The translations under genes and the position numbers were made by a program. A DNA stretch of 64,000 bases from the NCBI GenBank assembly GCA_002842205.1, contig PHCI01000005.1:1-64000 (forward strand), written 5' to 3'. Source of the DNA: Betaproteobacteria bacterium HGW-Betaproteobacteria-3. Its GTDB lineage: Bacteria > Pseudomonadota > Gammaproteobacteria > Burkholderiales > Burkholderiaceae_C. Positions within the stretch are counted from its first letter, which is position 1. Every line of letters begins with the position of its first letter. The notes beneath the pieces are model-generated. The model was not told the origin of the DNA, did not search any database, and saw nothing but the letters and a program-made list of their open reading frames with translations. This document shows positions 38,135 through 47,904 of this stretch, piece after piece.

Positions 38135-39280
38135 TTATTCCGGTCGCATCGTGACAGGTTTGAGCATCACCGTCCGCTGCCGGGCGATCCGTCCTGCCAC
38201 TCGGGTGCGGTCTTGCACATCACCGGCGAGCTGGCCGCATGCCGCATCAATGTCGTCGCCGCGTGTTTTTCGAATGGTGGTTACCAGCCCCGCGTCGAGC
38301 AGTATCTTCGCGAATGCAGCAACCCGTTCGTCGGGTGATCGTACGAGCCCCGACGCAGGGAATGGATTGAACGGAATCAGGTTGAACTTGCACCACACGC
38401 CGCCATGGCCACTGTGCAGCCGATGCGCGTTGACCAGCCGCACCAGTTCGCGGGCATGCTCTGGCCCGTCATTGACGCCGTCGAGCATGCAGTATTCGAA
38501 CGTGATGAAGTCGCGTGGCGCGTGCTGCAGATAGCGGTCGCAGGCCTCGAGCAGTTCGGCCAGCGGATACTTCCGGTTCAGGGGAACCAGGTTGCTGCGC
38601 AGCGCGTCGTCGGGGGCATGCAACGACACCGCCAGCGCGACCGGACAATCCTGCGCCAGGCGGTCCATCATGGGCACCACACCCGACGTCGACACCGTGA
38701 CGCGCCGCCGCGACAGGCCATAGCCGTGATCGTCCAGCATGGTGCGCAATGCCGGGACGAGCGCATCGTAGTTTTGCAGCGGCTCACCCATGCCCATCAT
38801 CACCACGTTGGAGATGATGCGATCGTCGCTGCCCCGCCGGTGCCGGAGAAAATGCTCGGCAAACCACAACTGCGCGGTGATTTCTGCGGTGGTCAGATTG
38901 CGGCTGAATCCCTGATGGCCGGTGGAACAGAAACGGCATCCGACCGCGCACCCGGCCTGCGACGAGATGCACAGAGTGCCACGGTCATCTTCAGGAATGT
39001 AGACCGCCTCCACCGCGTCACCGGCGCCCACGTCGAACAGCCATTTGATGGTGCCATCGGTCGATTCATGTTGCGTGATGACGGACAAACCCCGGATTTC
39101 GGCCTTGTCCGCCAGCTTGTCACGCAGCGCGCGGGCCAAGTCGGTCATCTGGGCGAAATCGGTGGCGCCTTTCTGGTGGATCCAGCGGAACAGTTGCGTC
39201 GCACGAAAGCGCTTTTCACCCAGCTGCTGGCAAAAAGCGACCAAACCCTCCAGGTCAAAATCGAGCAGGTTGACCTTCAT
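38135..39280 (-). CDS. rlmN: Dual-specificity RNA methyltransferase RlmN (23S A2503 / tRNA A37)
   Basis: Radical SAM enzyme. CxxxCxxC cluster motif in [17 protein letters not shown]; the [20 protein letters not shown] segment binds SAM; C-terminal catalytic Cys probably in [14 protein letters not shown]. 381 residues from [13 protein letters not shown] at 39280; an in-frame ATG at 39346 adds unconserved sequence and is rejected. 15 bp before pilW. Confidence 0.97.
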   Translation of the reverse strand: MKVNLLDFDLEGLVAFCQQLGEKRFRATQLFRWIHQKGATDFAQMTDLARALRDKLADKAEIRGLSVITQHESTDGTIKWLFDVGAGDAVEAVYIPEDDRGTLCISSQAGCAVGCRFCSTGHQGFSRNLTTAEITAQLWFAEHFLRHRRGSDDRIISNVVMMGMGEPLQNYDALVPALRTMLDDHGYGLSRRRVTVSTSGVVPMMDRLAQDCPVALAVSLHAPDDALRSNLVPLNRKYPLAELLEACDRYLQHAPRDFITFEYCMLDGVNDGPEHARELVRLVNAHRLHSGHGGVWCKFNLIPFNPFPASGLVRSPDERVAAFAKILLDAGLVTTIRKTRGDDIDAACGQLAGDVQDRTRVAGRIARQRTVMLKPVTMRPE

Positions 39281-39370
39281 CTTGAGCCGAGTTCGCGCTG
39301 TTGCATTGCCGCGCGGCCCCGTGTGTCTGCCCCTTGGCACCACCACGTGAGGGGCCGCATGCGTTGCATG

Positions 39371-39796
39371 CTAGCGCGAGTAGATGTTCATGCCGGGGAA
39401 AAAGAACGCGATCTCTGCCTGGGCTGTTTCAGCCGCATCGGAGCCGTGCACGGCGTTGGCATCGATGCTGTCGGCAAAGTCGGCGCGAATGGTGCCTGCG
39501 TCGGCCTTCTTGGGGTCGGTTGCGCCCATGAGCTCGCGGTTCTTGAGAATGGCGTTGTTGCCTTCGATCACCTGGATCATGACCGGGCCCGAAATCATGA
39601 AATCCACCAGATCCTTGAAGAAGGGGCGCGCCTTGTGAACGGCATAAAACGCCTCGGCCTCACCACGTGAAAGGTGCGCCATCCGGGCGGCCACGATCTT
39701 CAGGCCAGCAGCCTCAAAACGCGCGTAGATCTGCCCAATGACGTTTTTGGCCACGGCATCGGGTTTGATGATGGAAAGGGTACGTTCGATAGCCAT
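39371..39796 (-). CDS. ndk: Nucleoside diphosphate kinase
   Basis: Phosphate transfer among nucleotides through a phosphohistidine. 141 residues: [20 protein letters not shown] at the start, and the active-site His in [20 protein letters not shown]. Complete. Precedes rlmN by 90 bp. Confidence 0.98.
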   Translation of the reverse strand: MAIERTLSIIKPDAVAKNVIGQIYARFEAAGLKIVAARMAHLSRGEAEAFYAVHKARPFFKDLVDFMISGPVMIQVIEGNNAILKNRELMGATDPKKADAGTIRADFADSIDANAVHGSDAAETAQAEIAFFFPGMNIYSR

Positions 39797-39904
39797 TTGA
39801 ATTTTTCCTGAACTTGAAAGCGATGAAACAAGATTTTGCCCTGTGGACAAAGCCTTGGATTCTACCGTGGTACTGTGGCCACGGCGTGAAATGACTCGCT
39901 TGGG

Positions 39905-39923
39905 ACGGCCATCCCGTGGCCGT
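39905..39923 (-). terminator. Hairpin between rluB and ndk
   Basis: ACGGCCA and TGGCCGT form a perfect 7-bp stem with a 5-base loop, 25 bp after the rluB stop. No T-run follows on the minus strand, so the terminator function is only possible. Confidence 0.35.
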
Positions 39924-39947
39924 GAACGCCACCTGCTTTTGGTCGGC

Positions 39948-41393
39948 CTAGCGGCCGCGACCGCCGCCCCGTCGAGGCGCGTTGGCGCCACCGCCGCCAC
40001 GCCGGGGACCCGCTCCCGGACCTTGACGCTGCCGCGTAAAACTGTCAGCACCGATGTAGCCGAAAGCGGTTTTCATCGGGTCGGGCTGTTCTCCGCCAGG
40101 GGGCCTCTCGGCACGATCCCCCCGGTCCTGCCGCTTGCCGCCACGGCCGCCCGGAGGTTTGCCGGCCGCGCCACCGCCCTGCCCGCTTCCCGGAAAACCG
40201 CCGGGCCCGCGCGGCGCGCCTTGCGGATCCCGCGGGCCGTTGGTGCGCGCTCCGCCCCGCCGCCGATTGCGCCCACCCGGTGGGCCATTGCGGTCGTCAG
40301 GATCGCCCGCTGGCGAGTGCTCCCGACCCTGCGCACCGGGCTGCGGGGCTGCGGCTTGCGCCAGCGCGCGAATGTCCCGTTCGTCCAGCTCCAGCCAGCC
40401 ACCGCGCTTGAGCCCGCGCGGCAGCAGCATCGCACCGTAGCGGATGCGAATCAACCGGCTGACGGCGTGGCCCACGGCCTCAAACAGGCGGCGTACCTCG
40501 CGATGCCGACCTTCGGAGATGGTCACGCGATACCAGCAGTTCGCACCCTCGCCCCCGCCATCCTCGATGCTGCCGAACTGGCCCACACCGTCATCGAGTT
40601 TGACGCCAGCCAGCAGGCTTTGCCGCTCTTCCTTGGAAATCGCACCGAGCACCCGGACCGCGTATTCGCGTTCCAGCCCGAAACGGGGGTGCATGAGCCT
40701 GTTGGCGAGTTCCCCCGAGTTGGTGAAAAGAAGCAGCCCCTCGGTGTTCAGGTCCAGCCGTCCGACCGCCTGCCATTTGCCCGATACAAGTTTGGGCAGC
40801 TTTCGAAATACCGTGGGGCGGTTCTGCGGATCGTCATTGGTGACGACTTCGCCCACGGGCTTGTGGTAGGCGATGACACGCGCGGGCGGCGGGTCGATGC
40901 GGAACCGGATCGGCTTGCCGTTGACCTTGACGGAATCGCCAAACTGGATGCGCTGGCCAATGTGTGCTGGCTCATTGTTGACGGAGATCCGGCCTTCCAT
41001 GATGAGCTGCTCCATCTCCAGCCGGGACCCCAGACCGGCCTGCGCCAGCACCTTGTGGAGCTTGGGGGATTCGGCCTGCGGGGCCAGCACCCGCTTGGAC
41101 GGCACCAGTTCGGCCACTTCCTCGTCGGCGTCGAACTGGCCAGACACCACATCCTCGAACCGGATGGCCGGCAAGGACGCGGCCGGGACTGGCGGGCGTC
41201 GCGGCGGGCCTTGCTCGCGGGCTTGCCCTGCTGGCGGTGGGGCCGACCTGGTGTCCTGAGTGGCCTCGGCCGCCCCTTCATTCGCTATATTTTCGGAAGC
41301 AAACTCTGATTTATTGACGTGGGCTTCTGGCCTATTTTCTTCTGAATCCAGCCCGGAAGACGTGATCGGGCTGGCAGGGGTGGGGTCGTTCAT
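39948..41393 (-). CDS. rluB: 23S rRNA pseudouridine synthase RluB with RGG-rich tail
   Basis: Isomerises U2605 of 23S rRNA. The S4 domain reads [20 protein letters not shown] (about residues 110-130); the catalytic Asp is in [16 protein letters not shown]. At 481 residues it is much longer than the core enzyme: a disordered N-terminal tail of about 100 residues, part of which ([15 protein letters not shown]) comes from a family-1 repeat, and a C-terminal tail of about 135 residues packed with Gly/Arg/Pro ([20 protein letters not shown]) that could bind RNA. Start overlaps scpB by 4 bp. Confidence 0.94.
   Translation of the reverse strand: MNDPTPASPITSSGLDSEENRPEAHVNKSEFASENIANEGAAEATQDTRSAPPPAGQAREQGPPRRPPVPAASLPAIRFEDVVSGQFDADEEVAELVPSKRVLAPQAESPKLHKVLAQAGLGSRLEMEQLIMEGRISVNNEPAHIGQRIQFGDSVKVNGKPIRFRIDPPPARVIAYHKPVGEVVTNDDPQNRPTVFRKLPKLVSGKWQAVGRLDLNTEGLLLFTNSGELANRLMHPRFGLEREYAVRVLGAISKEERQSLLAGVKLDDGVGQFGSIEDGGGEGANCWYRVTISEGRHREVRRLFEAVGHAVSRLIRIRYGAMLLPRGLKRGGWLELDERDIRALAQAAAPQPGAQGREHSPAGDPDDRNGPPGGRNRRRGGARTNGPRDPQGAPRGPGGFPGSGQGGGAAGKPPGGRGGKRQDRGDRAERPPGGEQPDPMKTAFGYIGADSFTRQRQGPGAGPRRGGGGANAPRRGGGRGR
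41283..41345 (+). repeat. Interspersed repeat (family 1), degenerate, inside the rluB N-terminal region
   Basis: Contains GCTATATTTTC, AGCAAACTCTGATTTATTGA, CGTGGGCTTCTGGCC and TTCTTCTGAAT. Aligns with the consensus over about 45 bases with scattered mismatches; the left end seems rearranged. Translated in frame by rluB. Confidence 0.6.
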
Positions 41394-42124
41394 GAGGAGG
41401 TCCCATCGAGGGAAGTGAGGCGTTGCGTGTCGTTTGGACTGGCGTCCACGGCGGTGGCTTCAGAGGGTTCAACCGGCGCGCTGTCGTCCGCCGCAGAAAG
41501 GGTCTCGTCAGGAGAAAACAGGGGCGTATCCTCAGGCGTATCGTCCATCGGCAGCGCTTCCTGCCCCGCGTCGTGCAGCGGGCGGAGCGCCTCCAGCACG
41601 CCGGCCGGGCCGACGCTGGCATCGGGCACGGGCAACTGGTCGAGCGACTCCAGACCCAGGTCGTCAAGAAACTGGCGTGTGGTGGCGAACAGGGCGGGCC
41701 GACCTGCCGCCTCGCGATGCCCAATGACCTCGATCCAGCCCCGGTCTTCCAGTTGCTTGATGATCAGCGAGTTGATGGTCACACCCCGGATGTCTTCCAT
41801 GTCGCCGCGCGTCACCGGCTGCCGGTAGGCAATGATGGCCAGCGTTTCGAGCGTCGCGCGCGTGTACCGGGGTGGCTTTTCGGGATGCAGCCGGTCCAGG
41901 TATTCGCGCATCTCGGGCCGACTCTGGAACCGCCAGCCGCTGGCCACAGCCACCAGCTCGACGCCGCGTGTGGCCCAGTCCAGTTGCAGATCGTGCAGCA
42001 GCGATTTGAGCGTGTCTGCACCCAGTTCGTCATTGAACAGCGTGCGCAACTCACGCACCGGGAGCGGTTGCGATGAGCAGATCAGGGCCGTTTCGAGAAT
42101 GCGCTTCGCATCCACCGTATTCAT
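41390..42124 (-). CDS. scpB: Segregation and condensation protein ScpB
   Basis: Kleisin-interacting winged-helix subunit of the SMC-ScpAB condensin. 244 residues; the first winged helix starts [20 protein letters not shown], and [20 protein letters not shown] plus [20 protein letters not shown] are family hallmarks. The C-terminal about 60 residues are acidic and low complexity. ATG 42124, with GGAG upstream, is preferred to ATG 42166. ScpA is not adjacent. Confidence 0.94.
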   Translation of the reverse strand: MNTVDAKRILETALICSSQPLPVRELRTLFNDELGADTLKSLLHDLQLDWATRGVELVAVASGWRFQSRPEMREYLDRLHPEKPPRYTRATLETLAIIAYRQPVTRGDMEDIRGVTINSLIIKQLEDRGWIEVIGHREAAGRPALFATTRQFLDDLGLESLDQLPVPDASVGPAGVLEALRPLHDAGQEALPMDDTPEDTPLFSPDETLSAADDSAPVEPSEATAVDASPNDTQRLTSLDGTSS

Positions 42125-42275
42125 GATGCTCCGATTCCGGATCGTGGCGCCATCCAGCGCATTCACCAGGGGACGATTCCATTGGATACGTTGCAGAAGA
42201 CCGCGGGGTCATGCAACGAGGGCCATCGCGGCAGCGCGACGGCGACAGGGGCCGGAAAAGAGCTTCCCTCCCCGA

Positions 42276-43190
42276 CTACGTTTCATTGTAGCGCAGACCC
42301 CAATGCTCGAGGCCGCCACGGAAATCGTCCGGCAGCGGCGCCGAGAAGGCCATGGGCCGCTGATCCACCGGGTGGACAAACGCCAATTGCACGGCGTGCA
42401 GCGCCGGGCGCTTCATCCCGGCGGCCTCGCGACCGCCGTACAGGGTGTCGGCAACCAGGGGGTGCCCGATGGACGCCAGATGGACCCGTATCTGGTGCGT
42501 CCGGCCGGTCTGGAGTGTGCAGAACACCAGGCAGCCTTCGTCCGCATCGCCCAGAAGCTCGAACCCCGTCTCGGCGGGCTTGCCGGCGTGTCGGGCCAGG
42601 TCCACCACCGCCATCCGCAGCCGGTTGCGCGGGTCCCGTCCAATGGGCGCATCCACGGTGCGCCGTCGCGCCCCCTGCCAGGGCCGATGCGCAAGCGCCA
42701 GGTACTGCCGACGCACGTCCCGCGCCGCAATCATGCGCACCAGCGCATCCATGCTGGCGCGGCTGCGCGCCACCACCATCAGCCCCGTGGTGTCCTTGTC
42801 CAGTCGATGCACGATGCCGGCCCGCGGCAGGTTCGCCGCCTGTGGATCGCGCGCCAGCAGCCCATTGAGAAGCGTGCCGCTCCAGTTTCCGGGCGCGGGA
42901 TGCACCACGAGCCCGGCCGGCTTGTTCAGCACCAGCAGGTGCGCGTCCTCGTACAGGACGTCAAGGGCCATGGCTTGCGGCCGGAACGCCTGGCTTTGCG
43001 GCGTGGGATGCAGTTCGATGGCCAGCCGGTCACCCGATTTGACCTTCGCCGCCGGACGCCGCACGGGCAGCCCGTTCAACCGGACATCGCCCGATTCGAT
43101 CCGCTGCTGCAGATGGTTGCGTGAAAATTCCGGGGCAATGGCAGCCAGGGCGCGGTCGATCCGGGCACCATGGAAGGCCTCAGCCACCAT
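42276..43190 (-). CDS. rluD: 23S rRNA pseudouridine synthase RluD
   Basis: Makes pseudouridines 1911, 1915 and 1917 in helix 69. S4 domain at the N-terminus (HGARIDRALAAIAPEFSRNH), catalytic Asp in GIVHRLDKDTTGLMVVARS, then QTGRTHQIRVHLASIGHPL. ATG 43190 has GAGGG five bases upstream; in-frame GTG 43238 or TTG 43286 would give a longer acidic N-terminus and are possible. Divergent from bamD, the usual arrangement. Confidence 0.94.
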   Translation of the reverse strand: MVAEAFHGARIDRALAAIAPEFSRNHLQQRIESGDVRLNGLPVRRPAAKVKSGDRLAIELHPTPQSQAFRPQAMALDVLYEDAHLLVLNKPAGLVVHPAPGNWSGTLLNGLLARDPQAANLPRAGIVHRLDKDTTGLMVVARSRASMDALVRMIAARDVRRQYLALAHRPWQGARRRTVDAPIGRDPRNRLRMAVVDLARHAGKPAETGFELLGDADEGCLVFCTLQTGRTHQIRVHLASIGHPLVADTLYGGREAAGMKRPALHAVQLAFVHPVDQRPMAFSAPLPDDFRGGLEHWGLRYNET

Positions 43191-43262
43191 GCCCTCGCGC
43201 ACCTCGCTATCGGCGCCGGGCTCCAGTGCGTCATCCACGGATTCCGTCAGGGGGTCGGCCGA

Positions 43263-43268
43263 TATAAT
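43263..43268 (+). promoter_or_regulatory. Perfect -10 hexamer (TATAAT) upstream of bamD
   Basis: TATAAT lies 33 bp before the bamD ATG. The -35 region is weak. Its position between divergent rluD and bamD makes it the best promoter candidate for bamD. Confidence 0.4.
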
Positions 43269-43300
43269 GCTGGGGCTGTGTTTCAAGAAAGTTTTCCGTG

Positions 43301-44107
43301 ATGCTTCGCACCAAATTATCGGTTGTTCCGTCGCTGGTGATGATCGGCATGCTGGCGCTGCTCCAGGGTTGCGCGTCCACGACAGCCGACCCCACGGTAG
43401 GCTGGAGCCCGAACAAGATCTATGCAGAGGCCAAGGACGAGGCCGCATCCGGTGCCTACGACAAGGCCATCCCGCTTTACGAAAAGCTCGAAGGCCGTGC
43501 CGCAGGCACGCCCCTGGCACAGCAGGCGCAAATCGAAAAAGCCTATGCGCAGTTCAAGAATGGCGAACAGGCGCAGGCCATTTCCACGCTGGACCGCTTC
43601 ATGAAGCTGCATCCGGCCAGCCCGGCCATCGATTACGCGCTCTACCTGAAGGGCCTGATCAATTTCAATGACAACCTCGGGCTGTTTGCGTCGATCGCCA
43701 AGCAGGATCTGTCCGAGCGCGATCAGAAAGCCGCCAAGGAATCCTTTGAAGCATTCCGAGAGGTCTCCACGCGGTTCCCGGAATCCAGATACACGCCTGA
43801 TGCCCGCCTGCGGATGACCTACATCGTGAACGCGCTGGCCCAGTACGAAGTGCACGTGGCGCGCTACTACTTCACGCGCGGCGCCTATGTGGCGGCCATC
43901 AACCGCGCCCAGATCGCCGTCAATGATTACCGCGAAGTCCCGGCCGCGGAGGAAGCCCTGTTCATCATGATGCGATCGTACGACGCGCTGGGCATGGCGC
44001 AGTTGCGCGACGACACGCGAAGGGTCATGGAGAAGAATTTCCCCAAGAGCGAATACCTGACCCGCGGGTTCAGGTCGAGCTCGGACCCGTGGTGGAAGAT
44101 CTGGTAA
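43301..44107 (+). CDS. bamD: Outer membrane assembly lipoprotein BamD
   Basis: Essential BAM component. 268 residues, lipobox LQGC (Cys 24), then TPR repeats: YAEAKDEAASGAYDKAIPLY; QIEKAYAQFKNGEQAQAIST; FEAFREVSTRFPESRYTPDA. C-terminal DPWWKIW. The frame also opens with GTG one codon earlier. The last 38 bp overlap the convergent helicase gene. Confidence 0.96.
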   Translation: MLRTKLSVVPSLVMIGMLALLQGCASTTADPTVGWSPNKIYAEAKDEAASGAYDKAIPLYEKLEGRAAGTPLAQQAQIEKAYAQFKNGEQAQAISTLDRFMKLHPASPAIDYALYLKGLINFNDNLGLFASIAKQDLSERDQKAAKESFEAFREVSTRFPESRYTPDARLRMTYIVNALAQYEVHVARYYFTRGAYVAAINRAQIAVNDYREVPAAEEALFIMMRSYDALGMAQLRDDTRRVMEKNFPKSEYLTRGFRSSSDPWWKIW

Positions 44108-46079
44108 GCGCGTCCAGCGCCGCCAGATAGTCCCCGTGCGTTGACAGGCGGCGCATCGTCGGCAGGGCGGCGATCAGTCGGCGCCCGTAGCTCATGCCGG
44201 TCAGTCGCGGGTCGCACACCACCAGAACACCGCGGTCGGTTTCGCGCCGGATCAGCCGTCCGGCACCCTGCTTGAGCGCCACGGCCGCCTCGGGCACGAA
44301 GTACTCCATGAAGGGGCTGCGCCCACCGGCTTCGAGCCGCGCCGCGCGCGCTTCCACCAGCGGATCGTTCGGCGGCGGAAACGGCAGCTTGTCGATCACC
44401 ACCAGTTGCAGCACCTCCCCCGGGGCGTCAAAACCCTCCCAGAAAGTTGCCGAAGCCACCAGCACGCACCCGGGTTGCCCATTGCGATCCCCTTCACGAA
44501 ACCGCTCCATCAGCTTGCGCTTGGGCAGTTGCCCCTGAACCAGGACCTCGACCGTGCCCTGCTCCCGAAAGCGCGCCGTAAGTGCCTCTCCGATCACCCG
44601 CAGGGCTCGCAGTGTGGTCGTCAGCACGAGGGTGCGCCCACCCAGTCGTTCAGCCGAATCTCCAGCCAGAATGGCCACCTGGTCGCTGTGGGAGGGATCG
44701 TTGGGCCGGGGCATGCCGGGGGGCACATAAATTCCCGCCTGCTGTGCGAAGTCGAACGGGCTGGCCACGCGCTCCACGCGGGCCTCTGTCAGACCGCATG
44801 GCTCGGTGAACCACCGAAGGCGCTCATCGTGCCCCAGCGTGGCCGAAGTGAAAATCCAGGTGCGTGCGGTGCCGGGCTCGCCAGGCTGCGTCAGCAAGCG
44901 GGTTTGCACGGCCTCGGCGATGTCCAGTGGCGACTCAACCAGGCGAAGCTGGGACCCCACGTCAACCCAGCGCACCGAGCCTTCGCGCGCCGCGCCGAAG
45001 AACTTGTCGGCACGCGCGGCCAGCTCGGCGGTCCGTTCGTGCAGGCGGACGAAATCCGGTGCGAGTTCGCTGACCGCCGTCAGTCCGGCCATGGCCGCAG
45101 CGCACGCTTGCCGCACATCGGCCAGCGCGGCTTGCCAGGTCGCCTCGTTCACGCCGAACGGGCTCGCCCCGGTCCAGCGAAGCTTGGCGCCCGGGTCCGC
45201 GCGGCCCACCGCCAGCCGCAGGTCGCGCGCCGCCCGCTCCACGCCGGAGGCCAGCAGCGACCAGTCGGCCAGCCCTCGGGCCAACTGCAATCCGGCGGCA
45301 AGCAGGTCGCGCGCCAGATCGAGCAGTTGTCCTGTCGTGAGCTGCAACCCCAGGAACTGCACGCCAATTTCATTGAATTGGTGGGCCTCGTCAAAAATGA
45401 CCAGCCGGGCTGTTGGCAGCAGTTCGGCCATGCCCGATTCGCGCACGGCGAGGTCAGCAAAAAACAGGTGGTGGTTGATGACCACGATGTCCGCTGCCAG
45501 CGCTTCCCGACGCGCCAGGTTGACATGACAGGCGCGAAACTTCGGGCAAACCGCGCCAAGACAGTTCTCGCGCGTGGAGGTCACCAGCGGAATGACCGGC
45601 GAGCGCTCGTCCAGGCCTTCGAGTTCGGCGAGATCGCCGGTACGGGTGTGCTGCGCCCACGACACCACGGCAGCGAGCGCGCGGGCAGCCGTGCGCTGCC
45701 CATGGGCGACGTCCTGCTGTGCCAGCTCCATGCGGTGCAGGCACAGGTAGCTGCCACGCCCCTTGAGCAACGCGGCCTTGACCGGCACGCCCAGCGCGGC
45801 GACCAGTGCGGGCAGGTCGCGACCAAAAAGCTGGTCCTGAAGCGCCTTCGTGGCCGTGGACAGCAGGACGCGCTCGCCACTGAGCAGGGCCGGCACCAGG
45901 TAAGAAAACGTTTTGCCGACGCCGGTCCCGGCTTCCACCACCAGGACCCCCCCGCTTTCGATCGTCTGGGCTACGGCAGCGGCCATTTCGGTCTGCCCGG
46001 GTCGGGGGACAAAATGCGGCGAAGTGCGAGAAAGTACGCCTCCCGCGGCGAATACTTCGCGCACCTGTTGTTCCAGCAT
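44070..46079 (-). CDS. DinG/YoaA-type ATP-dependent DNA helicase (XPD-like, Fe-S)
   Basis: Superfamily 2, 5'-3' helicase of 669 residues. Walker A EAGTGVGKTFSYLVPALL, Fe-S cluster cysteines in YLCLHRM and ENCLGAVCPKFRACH, DEAH box IFDEAHQFNEIG, and helicase motif VI QGAGRLIRRETDRGVLVVCD. The domain order equals DinG/YoaA, and the length lies between the two. Start MLEQQVREVF at 46079; an in-frame ATG at 46205 gives a non-homologous extension. Likely role in replication or R-loop repair. Confidence 0.93.
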   Translation of the reverse strand: MLEQQVREVFAAGGVLSRTSPHFVPRPGQTEMAAAVAQTIESGGVLVVEAGTGVGKTFSYLVPALLSGERVLLSTATKALQDQLFGRDLPALVAALGVPVKAALLKGRGSYLCLHRMELAQQDVAHGQRTAARALAAVVSWAQHTRTGDLAELEGLDERSPVIPLVTSTRENCLGAVCPKFRACHVNLARREALAADIVVINHHLFFADLAVRESGMAELLPTARLVIFDEAHQFNEIGVQFLGLQLTTGQLLDLARDLLAAGLQLARGLADWSLLASGVERAARDLRLAVGRADPGAKLRWTGASPFGVNEATWQAALADVRQACAAAMAGLTAVSELAPDFVRLHERTAELAARADKFFGAAREGSVRWVDVGSQLRLVESPLDIAEAVQTRLLTQPGEPGTARTWIFTSATLGHDERLRWFTEPCGLTEARVERVASPFDFAQQAGIYVPPGMPRPNDPSHSDQVAILAGDSAERLGGRTLVLTTTLRALRVIGEALTARFREQGTVEVLVQGQLPKRKLMERFREGDRNGQPGCVLVASATFWEGFDAPGEVLQLVVIDKLPFPPPNDPLVEARAARLEAGGRSPFMEYFVPEAAVALKQGAGRLIRRETDRGVLVVCDPRLTGMSYGRRLIAALPTMRRLSTHGDYLAALDALTRSSTTGPSST

Positions 46080-46143
46080 CACGCGGCGGCCCCTGTCACG
46101 GCAAGGACCGTGTTGCGCCGCTCGCGCCCGCCCATGCGTCGTG

Positions 46144-46347
46144 TCATGCAGGCTCTTTGGGGTCCAGCGCCCACTCCAGCCGGCTGATCTGGTCGCGCAG
46201 GGCAAGACGGCGCTTTTTGAGACGGCGTACCATCAGTTCGTCCACCGGGGCCTCATGGGCGATCCGGTCGATCAGGGCGTCCAGATCGGCGTGCTCCATG
46301 CGCAGCTCGATCAGGCGTCTTTCCGGAGAATGCAGGTTGGAGTCCAA
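46144..46347 (-). CDS. DUF465 (YdcH-like) small helical protein
   Basis: 67 residues: ERRLIELRMEHADLDALIDR and DELMVRRLKKRRLALRDQIS, the long helical hairpin typical of DUF465. Function unknown. Lies 64 bp upstream of the helicase gene on the same strand. Confidence 0.83.
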   Translation of the reverse strand: MDSNLHSPERRLIELRMEHADLDALIDRIAHEAPVDELMVRRLKKRRLALRDQISRLEWALDPKEPA

Positions 46348-46444
46348 GAATTCACAATCAACTTTGAAGGCATGCGCTAGGTTCGCTCGATAATACGACC
46401 TTTACGGGGCCCGATGAGCGGGGACAAGCGTCAGGAAATTGCAT

Positions 46445-47206
46445 ATGGTCAAAGGCTATCGAATCACAGCGTCCACCGGCATCCACAAGGGTGACCGCGA
46501 GTATCAGCAGGATCAAGTCGCACTGATCAGCCATCCCCGCACCGCAGGCTGCCTGCTGGGCGTCGTGGCGGACGGCATGGGCGGGCGCAGTGGGGGGCGC
46601 AAGGCGTCGGACCAGGTGTTGCTGACCGCGCGGCAGCTGTTCGAACGCTTTTCGCCCGAACACGATGACGCCCCGTCGATGCTCAAGCAGATCGTCCAGG
46701 AAGCCCATATCGTGATCAAGCTGACGGCCATTTCGGCCGAGCAGGAGCCCCACAGCACCATTGCGGCGTTTCTCCTCAATCCCGAAGGGGATTGCCACTG
46801 GATCCACGCGGGCGATTCGCGTATTTACCACTTTCGCGGCGACCGTCTGGTCAAACGCACGCTGGACCACTCCTACGTGCAGACCCTGGTCGATCTGGGC
46901 GAAATCACCGAAGAGGAAGCCAACGCCCATCCGCAGTCGAATGTGCTGATGGGTTGCCTGGGCACCGAAGCCGACCCCCCCATGGACGTGCACTTTATCC
47001 CCAAGTTGCGGCCGGGGGACGTGCTCATGGCCTGTAGCGACGGCATCTGGCATTACTTCAGCACCAGCGAAATGGGGTCGGTACTGTCCGCGCTGACGCC
47101 GCGCGAAGCGACCGAATTCCTGATCGACAAGGCGCGTTCACGCGGGCACGGCGGCGGCGACAACCTGTCACTGGCCGTCATCAAGCTCGAGCCACTCTCG
47201 GGCTGA
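46445..47206 (+). CDS. PP2C-family serine/threonine phosphatase
   Basis: Metal-dependent protein phosphatase of 253 residues: Asp motifs GDREYQQDQVAL, GVVADGMGGRSGGRKASDQ, IHAGDSRIYHFRGDRL, MACSDGIWHYF and GGGDNLSLAVIKL, all metal-binding aspartates present. Similar to the Stp/PppA type. No kinase gene is adjacent, so the partner kinase is unknown. ATG 46445 has CAGGAA upstream. Confidence 0.92.
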   Translation: MVKGYRITASTGIHKGDREYQQDQVALISHPRTAGCLLGVVADGMGGRSGGRKASDQVLLTARQLFERFSPEHDDAPSMLKQIVQEAHIVIKLTAISAEQEPHSTIAAFLLNPEGDCHWIHAGDSRIYHFRGDRLVKRTLDHSYVQTLVDLGEITEEEANAHPQSNVLMGCLGTEADPPMDVHFIPKLRPGDVLMACSDGIWHYFSTSEMGSVLSALTPREATEFLIDKARSRGHGGGDNLSLAVIKLEPLSG

Positions 47207-47235
47207 CGTCACGGGCATCGCCAGCGACTTCGTGT

Positions 47236-47904
47236 TTACTGCGGCACGGGCAACGGGCTGGCGGGTGGTTGGGTCCGCTCGGCCAGGGCTTTGTCACGAC
47301 GTTGGACCCGCTCCTGTCGCGCCTGCTCCCTCTCCGCCTGAGTCGGGGCCTTCGCACCCGTTGCGGGTGGTGCGCTGACGTCCGGCGTGCCCGGTGGCTT
47401 GGACTCAGGCCTTGGCTTGGGTGCTTTTCGGACCTTTGCCGGACGCGGCGCCAGCTCCACTGCCACGCGTTGGTCTTTTTTCGCCTGCGTCCGGCCGCTT
47501 TTCGAAGAAGCCGGTGGCGGTTCGGCAGGAACCGTCTGCTGCAGCCCATCCGGCGCTGCCGGAGCCGGCACCGGGCGCGACACTGCCGCCTTTTCGTTGA
47601 GGCGCCGGATCCGCTCTTCACCTTTTCTCTTGCGTTCGGCGTCGTTCAGCGCAATTTCCTGGCGGCGCAGATCGTTCAAGGCCGCACGTTGGCGCGCCCG
47701 GGCCTCCTGCAGACAGTCGTTGACCGCGAACCGTTGATAGCACGCCGCTTCCTCGCGCGCCAAGCGCGACTGCACCTGCGCCTGCTCGGTCTTGATGCGG
47801 GCGCGCTCGGTCGCTACGTCGGTGTCATGGTCTGAGGCAACGGCGGACAGCGCCACACAGAAAATCCAGGCGCCCAGAACCCCGTCGAAGCGTTGCCAGT
47901 TCAT
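47236..47904 (-). CDS. Secreted/periplasmic coiled-coil protein of unknown function
   Basis: 222 residues with a signal peptide (FDGVLGAWIFCVALSAVASD), then a heavily charged helical region (about 30-110: TERARIKTEQAQVQSRLARE; RARQRAALNDLRRQEIALND) with two Cys (AACYQRFAVNDCLQEA) that may form a disulfide, and a Pro/Lys-rich tail. The C-terminus is again charged. Its ATG overlaps the zapE stop by 4 bp, implying coupled translation. No known family recognised. Confidence 0.75.
   Translation of the reverse strand: MNWQRFDGVLGAWIFCVALSAVASDHDTDVATERARIKTEQAQVQSRLAREEAACYQRFAVNDCLQEARARQRAALNDLRRQEIALNDAERKRKGEERIRRLNEKAAVSRPVPAPAAPDGLQQTVPAEPPPASSKSGRTQAKKDQRVAVELAPRPAKVRKAPKPRPESKPPGTPDVSAPPATGAKAPTQAEREQARQERVQRRDKALAERTQPPASPLPVPQ

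Noticed and set aside
39843-41309. Long plus-strand frame opposite rluB
   Set aside because: It is the complement of the Gly/Arg-rich rluB tail; no domain.
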